NCBI RefSeq assembly: GCF_001418655.1
Contig: NZ_LIQZ01000037.1
Location: 1-64,000 of the forward strand
Source: Streptomyces phaeochromogenes
Lineage (GTDB): Bacteria; Actinomycetota; Actinomycetes; Streptomycetales; Streptomycetaceae
DNA length: 64,000 bases
Direction: 5' to 3'
Shown here: piece after piece, positions 32,658-40,559 of the stretch
Layout: each line of letters begins with the position of its first letter
How positions within the stretch are numbered: position 1 is the first letter of the stretch
Notes under the pieces: model-generated
Told to the model about the DNA's origin: nothing
Databases searched by the model: none
What the model saw: only the letters and a program-made list of their open reading frames with translations
Position numbers and translations under genes: made by a program

Positions 32658-33697
32658 TGGCTCGCATGGACGAAACGGAGCAAAGGGCCATGGGCGAAGT
32701 GAGTCAGGCCGATGTGGTGCTTTCCGGCTACGGCCCGGTCGGCCAGGCTTTCGTGAACCACCTGGCTCGGCAGGGGGACGAGCTCGCGCGCCAACACGGA
32801 GTACGGCCGAGGGTCCGTGCCATCCGTGCGAGTTCGGCGCAGTGCTGGCTGCGCGGGAGTGAGCCCGTACCGCCACGCTCGGCATGGGGCCCGCTCGTCC
32901 CACTGGAGGAGACGCTCGAACGAACCGCCGCCCGCGTGTTCGTCCAGGCGATCCCGTCCTCGCCCGAACTCCGGCACCAGGCCGTGAAGGAGGCAGTCGA
33001 GGCGCTGCGCCAAGGGGTCCACGTGGTCACGGCCACCAAGAGCCATCTGCTCGGCCACTGGCGAGAACTCGACGACGCGGCCCGCGGACTCGGTGTCATG
33101 ATCAGGATTTCCGGGGCGACGGGGGCGGCCCTGCCGGCGGGAGACCTGTCGAGAACGGCGTTGCGTGGGATGGGCTGCGAGACGATCCGGGCCTGCCCGA
33201 ACGGCACCGTCACGTTCGTCCTCGACCGCCTCGCCCAGGGCGACTCGCTGAGTGACGCGATCCACGAGGCGCAGCGCCGGGGAATCGCGGAAGCGGATCC
33301 CTCGGCCGACCTGTCCGGCGATGATGCCTCGACGAAGGTGCGGCTGCTGGCCGCGCTGGCCTGGGGGTGGGATCCGGCGCTGGTACGCGTGGAGACGCAG
33401 CCGGTGATCGAGGGCACCGCCGGTGAGGCGCTGAGCGCGGTGTCCCGGAACCGCCGGCTGCGAGCCGTCGCCGGCGCATCCGTGGACCAGCCCTACTTCG
33501 TCCGGGTCCGGCTGGAGGAGACGCGGCCGGGTGACCCCCTGCACGCGCTCGACGGGCCGGAAAAGGCAGTGGTGTTCGGCTGCCCGGACGCGGGCGACGT
33601 GACCGTGAGCGGGGGACGCTCCAGTCCGCTCGGGGCCGCGCTCGCCCTGGTGAAGGACACGATCGAGGTCACCGCGCCCCGCACCGGATTCTTCTGA
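32654..33697 (+). CDS. Homoserine dehydrogenase-like oxidoreductase
   Basis: A 347-residue protein with an N-terminal Rossmann fold ('VVLSGYGPVGQAFVNHLARQ'), the family segment 'QGVHVVTATKSHLLGHWREL', and 'RISGATGAALPAGDLSRTAL' in place of the usual 'ySxxGg.P' region. The substrate domain has 'GTVTFVLDRLAQGDSLSDAI', 'RGIAEADPSADLSGDDASTK', and a Lys in the position of the catalytic one. No ACT domain is present, so it is a short catabolic-type member. Its ATG overlaps the aldehyde dehydrogenase stop. It could oxidise a hydroxy-amino acid to a semialdehyde or reduce one; the real substrate is uncertain. Confidence 0.8.
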   Translation: MMARMDETEQRAMGEVSQADVVLSGYGPVGQAFVNHLARQGDELARQHGVRPRVRAIRASSAQCWLRGSEPVPPRSAWGPLVPLEETLERTAARVFVQAIPSSPELRHQAVKEAVEALRQGVHVVTATKSHLLGHWRELDDAARGLGVMIRISGATGAALPAGDLSRTALRGMGCETIRACPNGTVTFVLDRLAQGDSLSDAIHEAQRRGIAEADPSADLSGDDASTKVRLLAALAWGWDPALVRVETQPVIEGTAGEALSAVSRNRRLRAVAGASVDQPYFVRVRLEETRPGDPLHALDGPEKAVVFGCPDAGDVTVSGGRSSPLGAALALVKDTIEVTAPRTGFF

Positions 33698-33755
33698 TAC
33701 GGCGAGACTCGACACCCCATGTGCGCTGCCGGGCAGTTCAACCGGGGAGCCGACG

Positions 33756-34778
33756 TCACCGACGCTCGGCTGCGGAGTCCTCGGCCAGCAGCGGCACGGA
33801 GCGCACAGACCTGCCCTCCGAGTCCAGGACGCGGCCGAGCAGTTTGATCGTACGAAGTACCAGCGACCGGTCCTGAATCCGTAGAGCGGGCAGGACCTGT
33901 CTCATCTTCCGCTCCAGGTCGTGCGTCTCCGCCGTCGACCGCAGCCAGGCGTCGATGATGACGTTGTGAGGACCGGCCACGATGCTGCACGCCCGGACTC
34001 CTGGCAGCGTACGGATCCGCCCCTCGGCCTCTTCCAGTTCGTGGGCGTCGAGTGATCCGAAGTAGACGGCGGCGATGGCATGTCCCGAGATGAGACGCGA
34101 GGTGTCACAGCGGAAGATGATCAGTCCCGACTCCTCCAGCCGTGCCAACCGGCGCCGCACAGCGACGGGACTGAGATCGACCTGCGCGGCGATCCGCTCG
34201 AACGACATCCGTCCGTCGATGTTCAGCGCCCGGATGATGCGATGGTCGGGGGCCTGGAGGGCGGTGGCGTGATCCGGTCGGGTCCCGGCGTCGGTACGGA
34301 GTTGCCGGCGCTGCTCCTCGTTGAGTGCGCCTTCGCGCCACCGACTGGCCTCCAGGGCCGACCGCGTGACGATGTGGCTGTGTATGGACGTGACGCCGGG
34401 GACGTGCTCCACCCGGTCGAGGAGGTAGCGCGAGAGAGCATCGAAGTCCGGGGCCTGTGCCAGCACCACGACATTCCGTGCGCCGGACGTCAACTTCACG
34501 GTGGCAGCCTCGATGTCGGCGGCGAGGACGTCCGCCACGGTGCCCGATCGCCCCGGGACACAGGTGATTTCCACCAGGGCACAGTCGGGTGTCGCGCTGC
34601 CTGCCGGGTGGGCCGTGACCCATGCGACCCCCTCGGAGTGCATGCGAGACCAACGACGGCTGATGGTTGCCGGATCCACGCCCAGAACGGGCGCCAGATT
34701 GCGCCAGCTGACGCGCGGGGCGGATCGCACGGCGTCCACGATGGCGATGTCGAGTTCATCGAAGGGGGAGTCCCGCAT
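33756..34778 (-). CDS. Tandem Lrp/AsnC regulator (two complete Lrp units in one chain)
   Basis: A 340-residue regulator made of two Lrp-type units. Unit one has a helix-turn-helix at about residues 7-55 ('ELDIAIVDAVRSAPRVSWRN', 'LGVDPATISRRWSRMHSEG') and a RAM domain to about 150. Unit two repeats with 'DHRIIRALNIDGRMSFERIA', 'VDLSPVAVRRRLARLEESG' and a second RAM domain. Single-chain double Lrps are a known actinobacterial form. It converges with the catabolic operon; the 3' ends are 58 bp apart. An AT-rich inverted repeat at 34832-34847 lies 54 bp upstream of its start. Amino acids are the usual ligands, which suits the neighbouring operon. Confidence 0.85.
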   Translation of the reverse strand: MRDSPFDELDIAIVDAVRSAPRVSWRNLAPVLGVDPATISRRWSRMHSEGVAWVTAHPAGSATPDCALVEITCVPGRSGTVADVLAADIEAATVKLTSGARNVVVLAQAPDFDALSRYLLDRVEHVPGVTSIHSHIVTRSALEASRWREGALNEEQRRQLRTDAGTRPDHATALQAPDHRIIRALNIDGRMSFERIAAQVDLSPVAVRRRLARLEESGLIIFRCDTSRLISGHAIAAVYFGSLDAHELEEAEGRIRTLPGVRACSIVAGPHNVIIDAWLRSTAETHDLERKMRQVLPALRIQDRSLVLRTIKLLGRVLDSEGRSVRSVPLLAEDSAAERR

Positions 34779-34831
34779 GCCGAGCCTCCGTTCCTTTCGT
34801 GCACAAGTGACGTCACACTCGCTGAGTGCGT

Positions 34832-34847
34832 GCAGAATTTTATCTGC
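34832..34847. promoter_or_regulatory. AT-rich Lrp-like operator
   Basis: GCAGAATTTTATCTGC: GCAGA and TCTGC arms around ATTTTA, in an otherwise GC-rich stretch, 54 bp upstream of the Lrp gene. A second short palindrome GTGACGTCAC is at 34807-34816. Confidence 0.5.
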
Positions 34848-35284
34848 TTCTTAGGATTGTGGAGGGCCGGGCTACATCGTCAGCACTCCACATCACGCAC
34901 TCCCTTCCTGCCCTTCCCGCGCCGCCCACTTCGGACCGAGTCCGGCCAACTGCGCACGCCGCTCGAGCAGACAGCGTTGCGCGGGCATCAACCCGGCGCA
35001 TCCGGCCCGCTGGACCTCCCATCCACACCCCGGGGTCCTCGCCCTGCACGACCAGATCGCCCGCCCACCGCCGGGAGGCTGCTGCCAGCCTTCACGTGGG
35101 CGAGCGACGACCGGTAGTTGCGTTGCCAGGCCATCTCCCGGGCCGGGGCCGGGGGCCACCCTGGATCGACCTCTGTCAGAGCTTCCGTGCGGCTTTCAGG
35201 GAGCTCTCCGGGGTACGGGACGCCCGTTTCCCTTTCGCTCTGATCCTGTGAATTCCGGCCGCTGCCGCCGGAGGCGTCTGCCGC
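34848..35284. other. Gap with no recognised gene
   Basis: About 440 bp between the tandem Lrp regulator and the lipoprotein locus. Several open frames exist, but none resembles a protein family or has a good start. It may contain decayed coding sequence. Confidence 0.35.
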
Positions 35285-35300
35285 CCTGACAGATGTCAGG
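35285..35300. promoter_or_regulatory. 16-bp palindrome CCTGACAGATGTCAGG
   Basis: Exact reverse complement of the site at 3155-3170. It lies 88 bp upstream of the lipoprotein start. Confidence 0.65.
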
Positions 35301-35388
35301 ACCGCCCAGGACCGGGTCCGTGTTGTGCTTCGTCGGCCGGGTCCACCGGCCGGCGGGGAGCCGTCCCGCCCGAGTGACGGGACAGGGG

Positions 35389-36309
35389 ATGCCGAACCAG
35401 AAGACGCGCCGGTTCCTGGCGAGCGCCTCCGCGTGCGTGGCGGTACTCACCCTGCTCGTGGGCTGCGGTGCCGCGGCGCCAGACCGGCCAAGGCCGGAAA
35501 TGGAGCCGGCCCGGTCGGTCCCTCTCACGGACGCGGATCGTGCCGTGACGAGCCGGGCCGAGGCGTTGCTCGTGCAGACCTGCATGAAGCGCAAGGGCCA
35601 TCGGTACTGGGTGGCGGCGCCGCTCGACGAGGACGAGACCCGCAGTTTCGGCTACGTCATGGACGACGTGGCGTGGGCCCAGGCGCACGGCTACGGGAGC
35701 CGCGTCAAGCAGAAGGTGCTCAAGGCCAAGAAGAACGATCGGAACCTGTCCTACCGGGCGGATCTCTCCACCCGTGCGGCACGGACGTACGTCGCCGATC
35801 TGGCGGGCGGTCCCGGCTCGGAAATCATGACGGTGCGGCTGCCGGCCGGCGGGCAGATCCGGCTCGCCACGGGCGGGTGCGAGGGGGAGGCCGTGCGCAA
35901 GCTGTATGGAGACCAGGAGAAGTGGTTCCGGGCCGACAGGATCGCCACCAACCTGACGCCTCTGTACGTACCGGATCTCGTCGCCGATCAACGCTTCAAG
36001 ACGGCGCAGAGCCGCTGGGCCGCCTGCATGCGCGCCGCAGGACACCCCTACCGGACGCCCGCCGACATCCGCTCCGCGCTGCCCGAGGTCACCTCCGGCC
36101 GCAGCGCCGCACAGGCGTACCGGACGGAGGTACGACTGGCTGTCGCCGAGGCGACCTGCGCGCGGCGGACCGGGTTCGGCGACACCCTCCGCGCCCTGGA
36201 GGAGGAGCACAGTGCTCCGGTGCGCGAGCGCTACCGCGCCGAGATCACCGAGCGAGACCGGCTGGAACGCGCCGCGCTGCGTCGCGCCGACCAAATCCTG
36301 AACCACTGA
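35389..36309 (+). CDS. Secreted lipoprotein of unknown function
   Basis: A 306-residue protein with a lipoprotein signal: basic 'NQKTRRF', hydrophobic 'SACVAVLTLLVGC' and a lipobox LVGC at about residue 23. The mature part has conserved-looking cysteine pairs ('LVQTCMKRKGHRYWV', 'RWAACMRAAGHPYRTP', 'VAEATCARRTGFGDTL'), the pattern of a widespread group of Streptomyces lipoproteins with no known role. The ATG at 35389 gives the best signal peptide. A secreted small-protein gene follows 29 bp later in the same direction, so they are likely co-transcribed under the palindrome at 35285. Confidence 0.75.
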   Translation: MPNQKTRRFLASASACVAVLTLLVGCGAAAPDRPRPEMEPARSVPLTDADRAVTSRAEALLVQTCMKRKGHRYWVAAPLDEDETRSFGYVMDDVAWAQAHGYGSRVKQKVLKAKKNDRNLSYRADLSTRAARTYVADLAGGPGSEIMTVRLPAGGQIRLATGGCEGEAVRKLYGDQEKWFRADRIATNLTPLYVPDLVADQRFKTAQSRWAACMRAAGHPYRTPADIRSALPEVTSGRSAAQAYRTEVRLAVAEATCARRTGFGDTLRALEEEHSAPVRERYRAEITERDRLERAALRRADQILNH

Positions 36310-36338
36310 AACGCCTAGGTCACGAGGAGCACACCGGT

Positions 36339-36821
36339 ATGAGCAAGAAGACTCGAGCGCTCGCGGCGGTTGGGCTGAGCGCCCTGTTCACCGTCATGAT
36401 TCCCGCCACGACGGTGCAGGCCGCACCCGCGAGCGCCAACTGCGACAACGAGTACTGGCAGTACGCGGGGGACGGCAACGTCCATATCTACTACGAGACC
36501 GACTGCCGTAGCCTGAACGTCAAGTACGGCGACGGAGACGACGTCAACTGGAGCGACGGACTGGGCCACTTCGCATGGTCCGACAACGACGCGGTCAGCT
36601 CGGTGATGAATACGGGCACGTACTCCGGCGGCTGGGACGTGGTGAAGTTCTACGTCGACGCCAACTACAGCGAGGCACAGGGATACAGCTGCCTGAAGCG
36701 CGGCGAGATCTACGTGGACGACCTCAGCCGCAACACCAGCACCACTGGGCACACGATGAACAACTCGATCAGCTCGCACAAGTGGGTGACGCAGAGCGCC
36801 TGCGCCAAGTTCATGAGCTGA
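36339..36821 (+). CDS. Secreted crystallin/I36-like small protein
   Basis: A 160-residue exported protein. Residues 1-28 are a Sec signal peptide ending in an Ala-rich cleavage region. The mature part starts 'ASANCDNEYWQYAGDGNVHI', has 'FAWSDNDAVSSVMNTGTYSG', 'VKFYVDANYSEAQGYSCLKR' and a terminal Cys, reminiscent of peptidase-inhibitor I36 or beta/gamma-crystallin-like proteins. Function unproven. CGAGGAG lies upstream of the ATG. It shares its general type and upstream palindrome with the protein at 3242. A very strong terminator follows. Confidence 0.72.
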   Translation: MSKKTRALAAVGLSALFTVMIPATTVQAAPASANCDNEYWQYAGDGNVHIYYETDCRSLNVKYGDGDDVNWSDGLGHFAWSDNDAVSSVMNTGTYSGGWDVVKFYVDANYSEAQGYSCLKRGEIYVDDLSRNTSTTGHTMNNSISSHKWVTQSACAKFMS

Positions 36822-36827
36822 CGCAGG

Positions 36828-36867
36828 CCGCCGGAGGGGCCCGGTCGGGGCCGGGCCCCTCCGGCGG
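36828..36867. terminator. 17-bp perfect stem terminator
   Basis: CCGCCGGAGGGGCCCGG, loop TCGGGG, then the exact complement. It begins 7 bp after the stop of the secreted protein gene. Confidence 0.85.
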
Positions 36868-37039
36868 GATACGTGGCGCTTCAGGTGGCCGGTTGTGTGT
36901 GATGGATGGCGGGCAGGGCAGAGGCCTTCCTGGGTGACCTATGCAGGTTCGCGTGAATTGTTCATGCGTGAGTCGGTACGGCGCTGTCCTGGTGCGACGG
37001 ATGCCGTATGCCGTACGGAAGACGTCGAGTCGCCCGATG

Positions 37040-37208
37040 CCTGGTCGCATGCCTGCGCACTCGACACGCCGTCACTGCCGGTCTCACCCTCCCCTGGAAC
37101 TCGGGCGGCGTTGAAGGAAACGTCAACCGGATCAAGATGTTCAAGCGGCAGATGTTCGGCCGCGCGGGATTCGAACTCCTCCGCAAGCGAGCTCTCGCTA
37201 CTCCATGA
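37040..37208 (+). pseudogene. 3' fragment of an ISL3-family transposase
   Basis: Reads 'TLPWNSGGVEGNVNRIKMFK' then 'RQMFGRAGFELLRKRAL', the invariant C-terminus of ISL3 transposases, including the catalytic Glu in 'GVEGN'. Nothing upstream matches the rest of the protein. The fragment ends a few bases before the peptidase gene's 3' end. Confidence 0.8.
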
Positions 37209-37254
37209 ATCGCCGCCCCAGTGCTGCACCACGAACTCGCTCCGGAAGAACGCT

Positions 37255-37929
37255 TCATGAGGTCGGGTTGAACAACTTCCAATGGCCCTCGGAGACCACC
37301 TCGATGGTGCCGTCGGCCACCTTGATGGCGGTCTGCTCGTCAGTCGCGTACGCCGGACCCGCGATCTGGGCCGCCCATCGTTCTGCCGCAGCCATGGTGT
37401 TTTCCGGACAAGCCGGATGATCCAGGTGCGGGAAGATCGAAAAATCAACCAGGCCCAGCGTGCTGTCGCCTCCGGTGGGCGGCTTCCAGCCCACGAAGTC
37501 CTGCCCGATTCGGGGGGTCATCACCATGCTCCCGGCGCTGAGTCCCACGTAGACCGTGTCGGGCAGCGACGGCAGGAGCCCAGCCAGCCCGGATTCCCGC
37601 ATCCAGTGGCACAGGTACAGCGCGTCGCCGCCATTGACCAGCAGGACCTCGGCCTCCCGGACCCAGGAGACCCAGCGCGCTGTGTCGATGCTGGGCAGCG
37701 CGGTGAGTTCCAGCACGCCCACCGACTTCCACCCCAGCTCGGTCATGGGGCTGGGGGATCGTCCGCTGATGAATCGCCAGGGGCCGTCCGGGTCGGCGTC
37801 GGGGGCCCCGTACCCTGCGGTGGGGATGCAGAGGGCGGTGGACTTGGTGATCGGCTTACCCAGGAGGTCGACCAACGCGTCCTGGATGCTCGCGTTCCTG
37901 ATACCGGAGTCGGTGAGGAGAAGCTTCAT
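37255..37929 (-). CDS. Peptidase S51 (dipeptidase E-like)
   Basis: A 224-residue serine peptidase of the PepE group, which cleaves N-terminal Asp dipeptides or acts on cyanophycin-type substrates. The start 'KLLLTDSGIRN' is typical; 'VLLVNGGDALYLCHWMRESG' and the nucleophile elbow 'YVGLSAGSMVMTPRI' with the catalytic Ser are clear, and 'FSIFPHLDHPACPENT' holds the likely catalytic His. GGAAGGACACG precedes the ATG. It is followed in the direction of transcription only by the ISL3 fragment. The gene upstream at 37945 is 15 bp away, so they probably form an operon. Confidence 0.88.
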   Translation of the reverse strand: MKLLLTDSGIRNASIQDALVDLLGKPITKSTALCIPTAGYGAPDADPDGPWRFISGRSPSPMTELGWKSVGVLELTALPSIDTARWVSWVREAEVLLVNGGDALYLCHWMRESGLAGLLPSLPDTVYVGLSAGSMVMTPRIGQDFVGWKPPTGGDSTLGLVDFSIFPHLDHPACPENTMAAAERWAAQIAGPAYATDEQTAIKVADGTIEVVSEGHWKLFNPTS

Positions 37930-37944
37930 CGTGTCCTTCCCGAG

Positions 37945-38238
37945 TTATGAATAGATCCCAGGTCGGGAGTCATCCTCAATGAGTCCAAAACCTTCAGGGA
38001 AGCCCTCCAAGAACTCGCGGCGCGATGGATCGGACTCCTCTGCAGCCATCGAATCGAGTAGGTCGATGAAGTCGCATCGCTGATCGCTCGTCAGCTGAGT
38101 CACCAGATGGGCAAGACCCTCCAAGACCTTGACCGCGTCATCCGGATCCATCTGCTCGTCCTCGCAGCCCTCAACGAACCAGAGAACATCGACCAAAGCC
38201 TGCGGCAGAGCATGGGTCAGCGACGGGTACACGGGCAT
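37945..38238 (-). CDS. Small acidic hypothetical protein
   Basis: A 97-residue acidic protein, probably helical, with 'PQALVDVLWFVEGCEDEQMD', 'DDAVKVLEGLAHLVTQLTSD' and 'QRCDFIDLLDSMAAEE'. No family recognised; it could be an immunity- or regulator-type protein, but nothing proves it. GGGAGG precedes the ATG. It lies 15 bp upstream of the S51 peptidase gene on the same strand. GC content is lower than in the surroundings. Confidence 0.65.
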   Translation of the reverse strand: MPVYPSLTHALPQALVDVLWFVEGCEDEQMDPDDAVKVLEGLAHLVTQLTSDQRCDFIDLLDSMAAEESDPSRREFLEGFPEGFGLIEDDSRPGIYS

Positions 38239-38553
38239 CGGAACGACCTCCCACCAGGCAGCTGACAGAGCGCGGTCATCTCACCACATGCCACGGACAT
38301 CACCGTGAGTGAGCCCACCACAAGAAGTGGACCAGAGCCCCCAGTTGGAAGTCTGGTGATCGCGACTTTGGGAGGCACCCAGATCTCGGTCGGGCGATGT
38401 GTACGAGCTTCGACAGCACTGGGCCGCTTGTCAGGGCGTCATCGTGTTGCTCCTGGTGAAGCACACTGCCGAGGTCTTCTGCAGACAGGTTCGGCACACG
38501 GCGTCGGAGTAATCGCTTGCCGGGAAGGGGTCCCTCGTGCTGACACTGATCCC
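38239..38553. other. Gap with no recognised gene
   Basis: About 315 bp between divergent genes. The plus-strand frame is open through it into the next gene, but the amino acids are not protein-like and no start site stands out. Promoters for both neighbours are presumably here. Confidence 0.35.
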
Positions 38554-39390
38554 ATGGCCAGGGCAACGAGGGAACCTCTACCGGGAGGCGGTGTCGTCCT
38601 GGCCGTACCGGACGGCCTGTCAGGCCCGCCCCTACTGCGCTTTGAGCGGGTTACGGACCGCAAATGGATCCTCCGGCAAGGTGAACGGCCGCTGATCCAG
38701 GCCCGATCGGAGGGCGACGGCTGCTGCCGCGACCTCCACCTGTGCCGCCTGCCCGGGCACCGCTCCCCACTGCCGCCTCTGACCGCCGCGGCGATGCGGA
38801 CCGGGGCCGACTGGCCGCACCGATACGCGCTGTGGCTGGAGGAGGCGGGGCTCGGCCCACTGCACTACGGGCGCTGGCTGCTGACTCCGCGCTCCACTTT
38901 CGCTCCGGGTATCTGGGATTGCGACCTCGTTCAGGACTGGCCGGACGCCACCCTCGAACTGCTCTGCGGGGGTGGCTGGCACGGTGTCTTGCCGCTGCGT
39001 CCGCTGCCGACACCGGACGCCTCGCGCGTGAAGGCGTACCGCAAGCACGCCCGGGAGGGCACACTCGCCCCGGTCCTGCTGTGGTGGGTGTCCTTTCTGG
39101 ACGGTTGGCTGCTCCTCGACGGTCATGACCGGGCTGCGGCCGCGCTGGCTGAAGGCATGCAACCGGCCTGCGTGGAACTGGTCCGCGTACCGGACGACGC
39201 CGACTGGCGGGCGACCGCTGAGAAGATCACCGAGGCGCACGAGGAACGAGTGGCGCGGTTGGCCGAGCGCCCCGCGGGCCCGCACACTGCACGTGAACGG
39301 CAGGTGCTGGATCGGGGCTACGCCGACGTGATCTCCACCCTGGCGTACGACGCGAACGCCACTCCCGTGTTTGAACACCCTCGCGACTGA
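38554..39390 (+). CDS. Hypothetical protein with a ParB/Srx-like motif
   Basis: A 278-residue cytoplasmic protein. Early parts have 'LLRFERVTDRKWILRQGERP' and 'WPHRYALWLEEAGLGPLHYG'. Near residues 175-205, 'VLLWWVSFLDGWLLLDGHDR' continues into 'AAAALAEG', resembling the GxxR loop of ParB/sulfiredoxin-like domains ('DGHHRxxAA'). The end is Glu/Ala-rich and helical. Similar proteins occur in actinobacteria without known function. The ATG at 38554 gives the first good start; the frame is open further upstream. No operon partner. Confidence 0.6.
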   Translation: MARATREPLPGGGVVLAVPDGLSGPPLLRFERVTDRKWILRQGERPLIQARSEGDGCCRDLHLCRLPGHRSPLPPLTAAAMRTGADWPHRYALWLEEAGLGPLHYGRWLLTPRSTFAPGIWDCDLVQDWPDATLELLCGGGWHGVLPLRPLPTPDASRVKAYRKHAREGTLAPVLLWWVSFLDGWLLLDGHDRAAAALAEGMQPACVELVRVPDDADWRATAEKITEAHEERVARLAERPAGPHTARERQVLDRGYADVISTLAYDANATPVFEHPRD

Positions 39391-39594
39391 CCACGGCATG
39401 CTGTGCCAACTACCGCGTGCCCTCGGCCGAGTTTCCGTCCTTGCCAGGACTGCTCAGCTCTCATTGCCTTGATGTCAAGATTCCTTGGTAGAGGGGAAAA
39501 TGTGGCTCTGGGAACGCTCGGATACTCTTTGGACGACCTGCATCACGTGCAGCTTGCGATCCTCCAGGCGCTGATCGCTCCTCATGGTTCAGAG

Positions 39595-39643
39595 AAGTCA
39601 CCAGGCCGAATGAAATAGCGCCTGACCATACAGTTCGGGGCAC
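39595..39643 (-). pseudogene. 5' stump of a Ku (NHEJ) gene
   Basis: From a GTG at 39643 the minus strand reads MPRTVWSGAISFGLVT, the near-invariant N-terminus of bacterial Ku. After 16 codons the match stops and the frame runs into unrelated DNA. No LigD or further Ku sequence is nearby. Confidence 0.6.
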
Positions 39644-39853
39644 GACGAACCTCCGTGAACGGCACCGAGGAATTCAGCCTACGAGCGGAGTCCCGCGCCG
39701 GCACTGGCACCGCCGCTCTTCCGGGGGCGATCCCGGAAGGGCCCAGTTTCGTGCGTGACCGGGGTGGTGCTGGGCGCGTTGCCCGGGCCATGGACGACTG
39801 AGACCCCCTTGGCCTTGATGCCGTCGACTTTGCTCCTGGGGAGCTCACCGGGG

Positions 39854-39985
39854 GGCCGGACACGCTCGGGCGGATCAGAACTGAGCCTCAGGCAGAGGAC
39901 GTTGCCCCGTAGGCAGCCGTCGACTACGTACGGCGCCCACCCCACCGAGAGCATGCGCGCGCCAGGCCTGCGACCTGGACGTGGC
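39854..39985. repeat. Diverged intergenic repeat, copy B
   Basis: Partner of 2757-2880. It ends CTGCGACCTGGACGTGGCC, 36 bp before the Fic-like remnant. Confidence 0.55.
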
Positions 39986-40020
39986 CGATCTGGCTCACGA
40001 GAGGTATTCATGAACTTGAT

Positions 40021-40270
40021 GTGGGATCACCGGACACCCACTGGCAGGCAGCCGCGCTCATGGAACAGATCGTGCTGCTGCGACCTTTGCCGGCCCGCAA
40101 CGAGTTCTTCGCGTACGGCGTCCCCGTCGCGTACATCAGGGCATCCGGGGGGGGGCGTGGACACGGCCGCGTACGAGCCGTGGCGCGACCTCATCGCGGA
40201 CATCCGAGCGCTGCGCCTGACCGTGTACGTCATCGCCGACCGGCTGCGCACCATGCGGCCACCCGAGTAG
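40021..40270 (+). pseudogene. Fic/Doc-like toxin fragment, frameshifted at a G9 tract
   Basis: One frame reads 'GSPDTHWQAAALMEQIVLLR', 'PLPARNEFFAYGVPVAYIRA'. After a run of nine G at about 40147 another frame continues 'VDTAAYEPWRDLIADIRALR', 'LTVYVIADRLR'. This resembles the C-terminal half of the Fic-family toxin components annotated in Streptomyces. The N-terminal half is absent. Assignment is tentative. The homopolymer could be real phase variation, decay or a sequencing artefact. Confidence 0.45.
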
Positions 40271-40322
40271 GGGCCGCTCTGGCGGCACTCTCCACTGCAC
40301 CGGTCGCATGGACAACCTCGGA

Positions 40323-40559
40323 TCACGGGACGTCGAGAACCCCGCCTGCGGCGTCCTCGGCTTCCCAGCGCAGCAGGTCGCCCGGCTGGCACTTGAGTAC
40401 CTCGCAGAGTGCGGCGAGCGTCGTGAAGCGCACCGCCTTGGCGCGGCCGTTCTTGAGTACGGCCAGGTTGGCGGGCGTGATGCCTACGCGGTCCGCGAGC
40501 TCTCCTACGGACATCTTCCGCCTGGCCAGCATCACGTCGATGTCGACGGCGATCGGCAT
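40323..40559 (-). CDS. Small XRE/Cro-type regulator (YozG-like)
   Basis: A 78-residue single-domain helix-turn-helix protein: 'VDIDVMLARRKMSVGELADR', 'VGITPANLAVLKNGRAKAVR', 'FTTLAALCEVLKCQPGDLL'. This is the form always paired with DUF2975 membrane proteins. The ATG at 40559 overlaps the stop of the DUF2975 gene (TGATG), so the two are co-translated. It probably binds the TATCGAAATTCGATA-type palindrome at 41083 and represses its own operon. Confidence 0.87.
   Translation of the reverse strand: MPIAVDIDVMLARRKMSVGELADRVGITPANLAVLKNGRAKAVRFTTLAALCEVLKCQPGDLLRWEAEDAAGGVLDVP

Noticed and set aside
30129..32903. A 924-codon minus-strand frame opposite the decarboxylase and aldehyde dehydrogenase genes
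   Set aside because: No family motifs, and the plus-strand genes are unmistakable.
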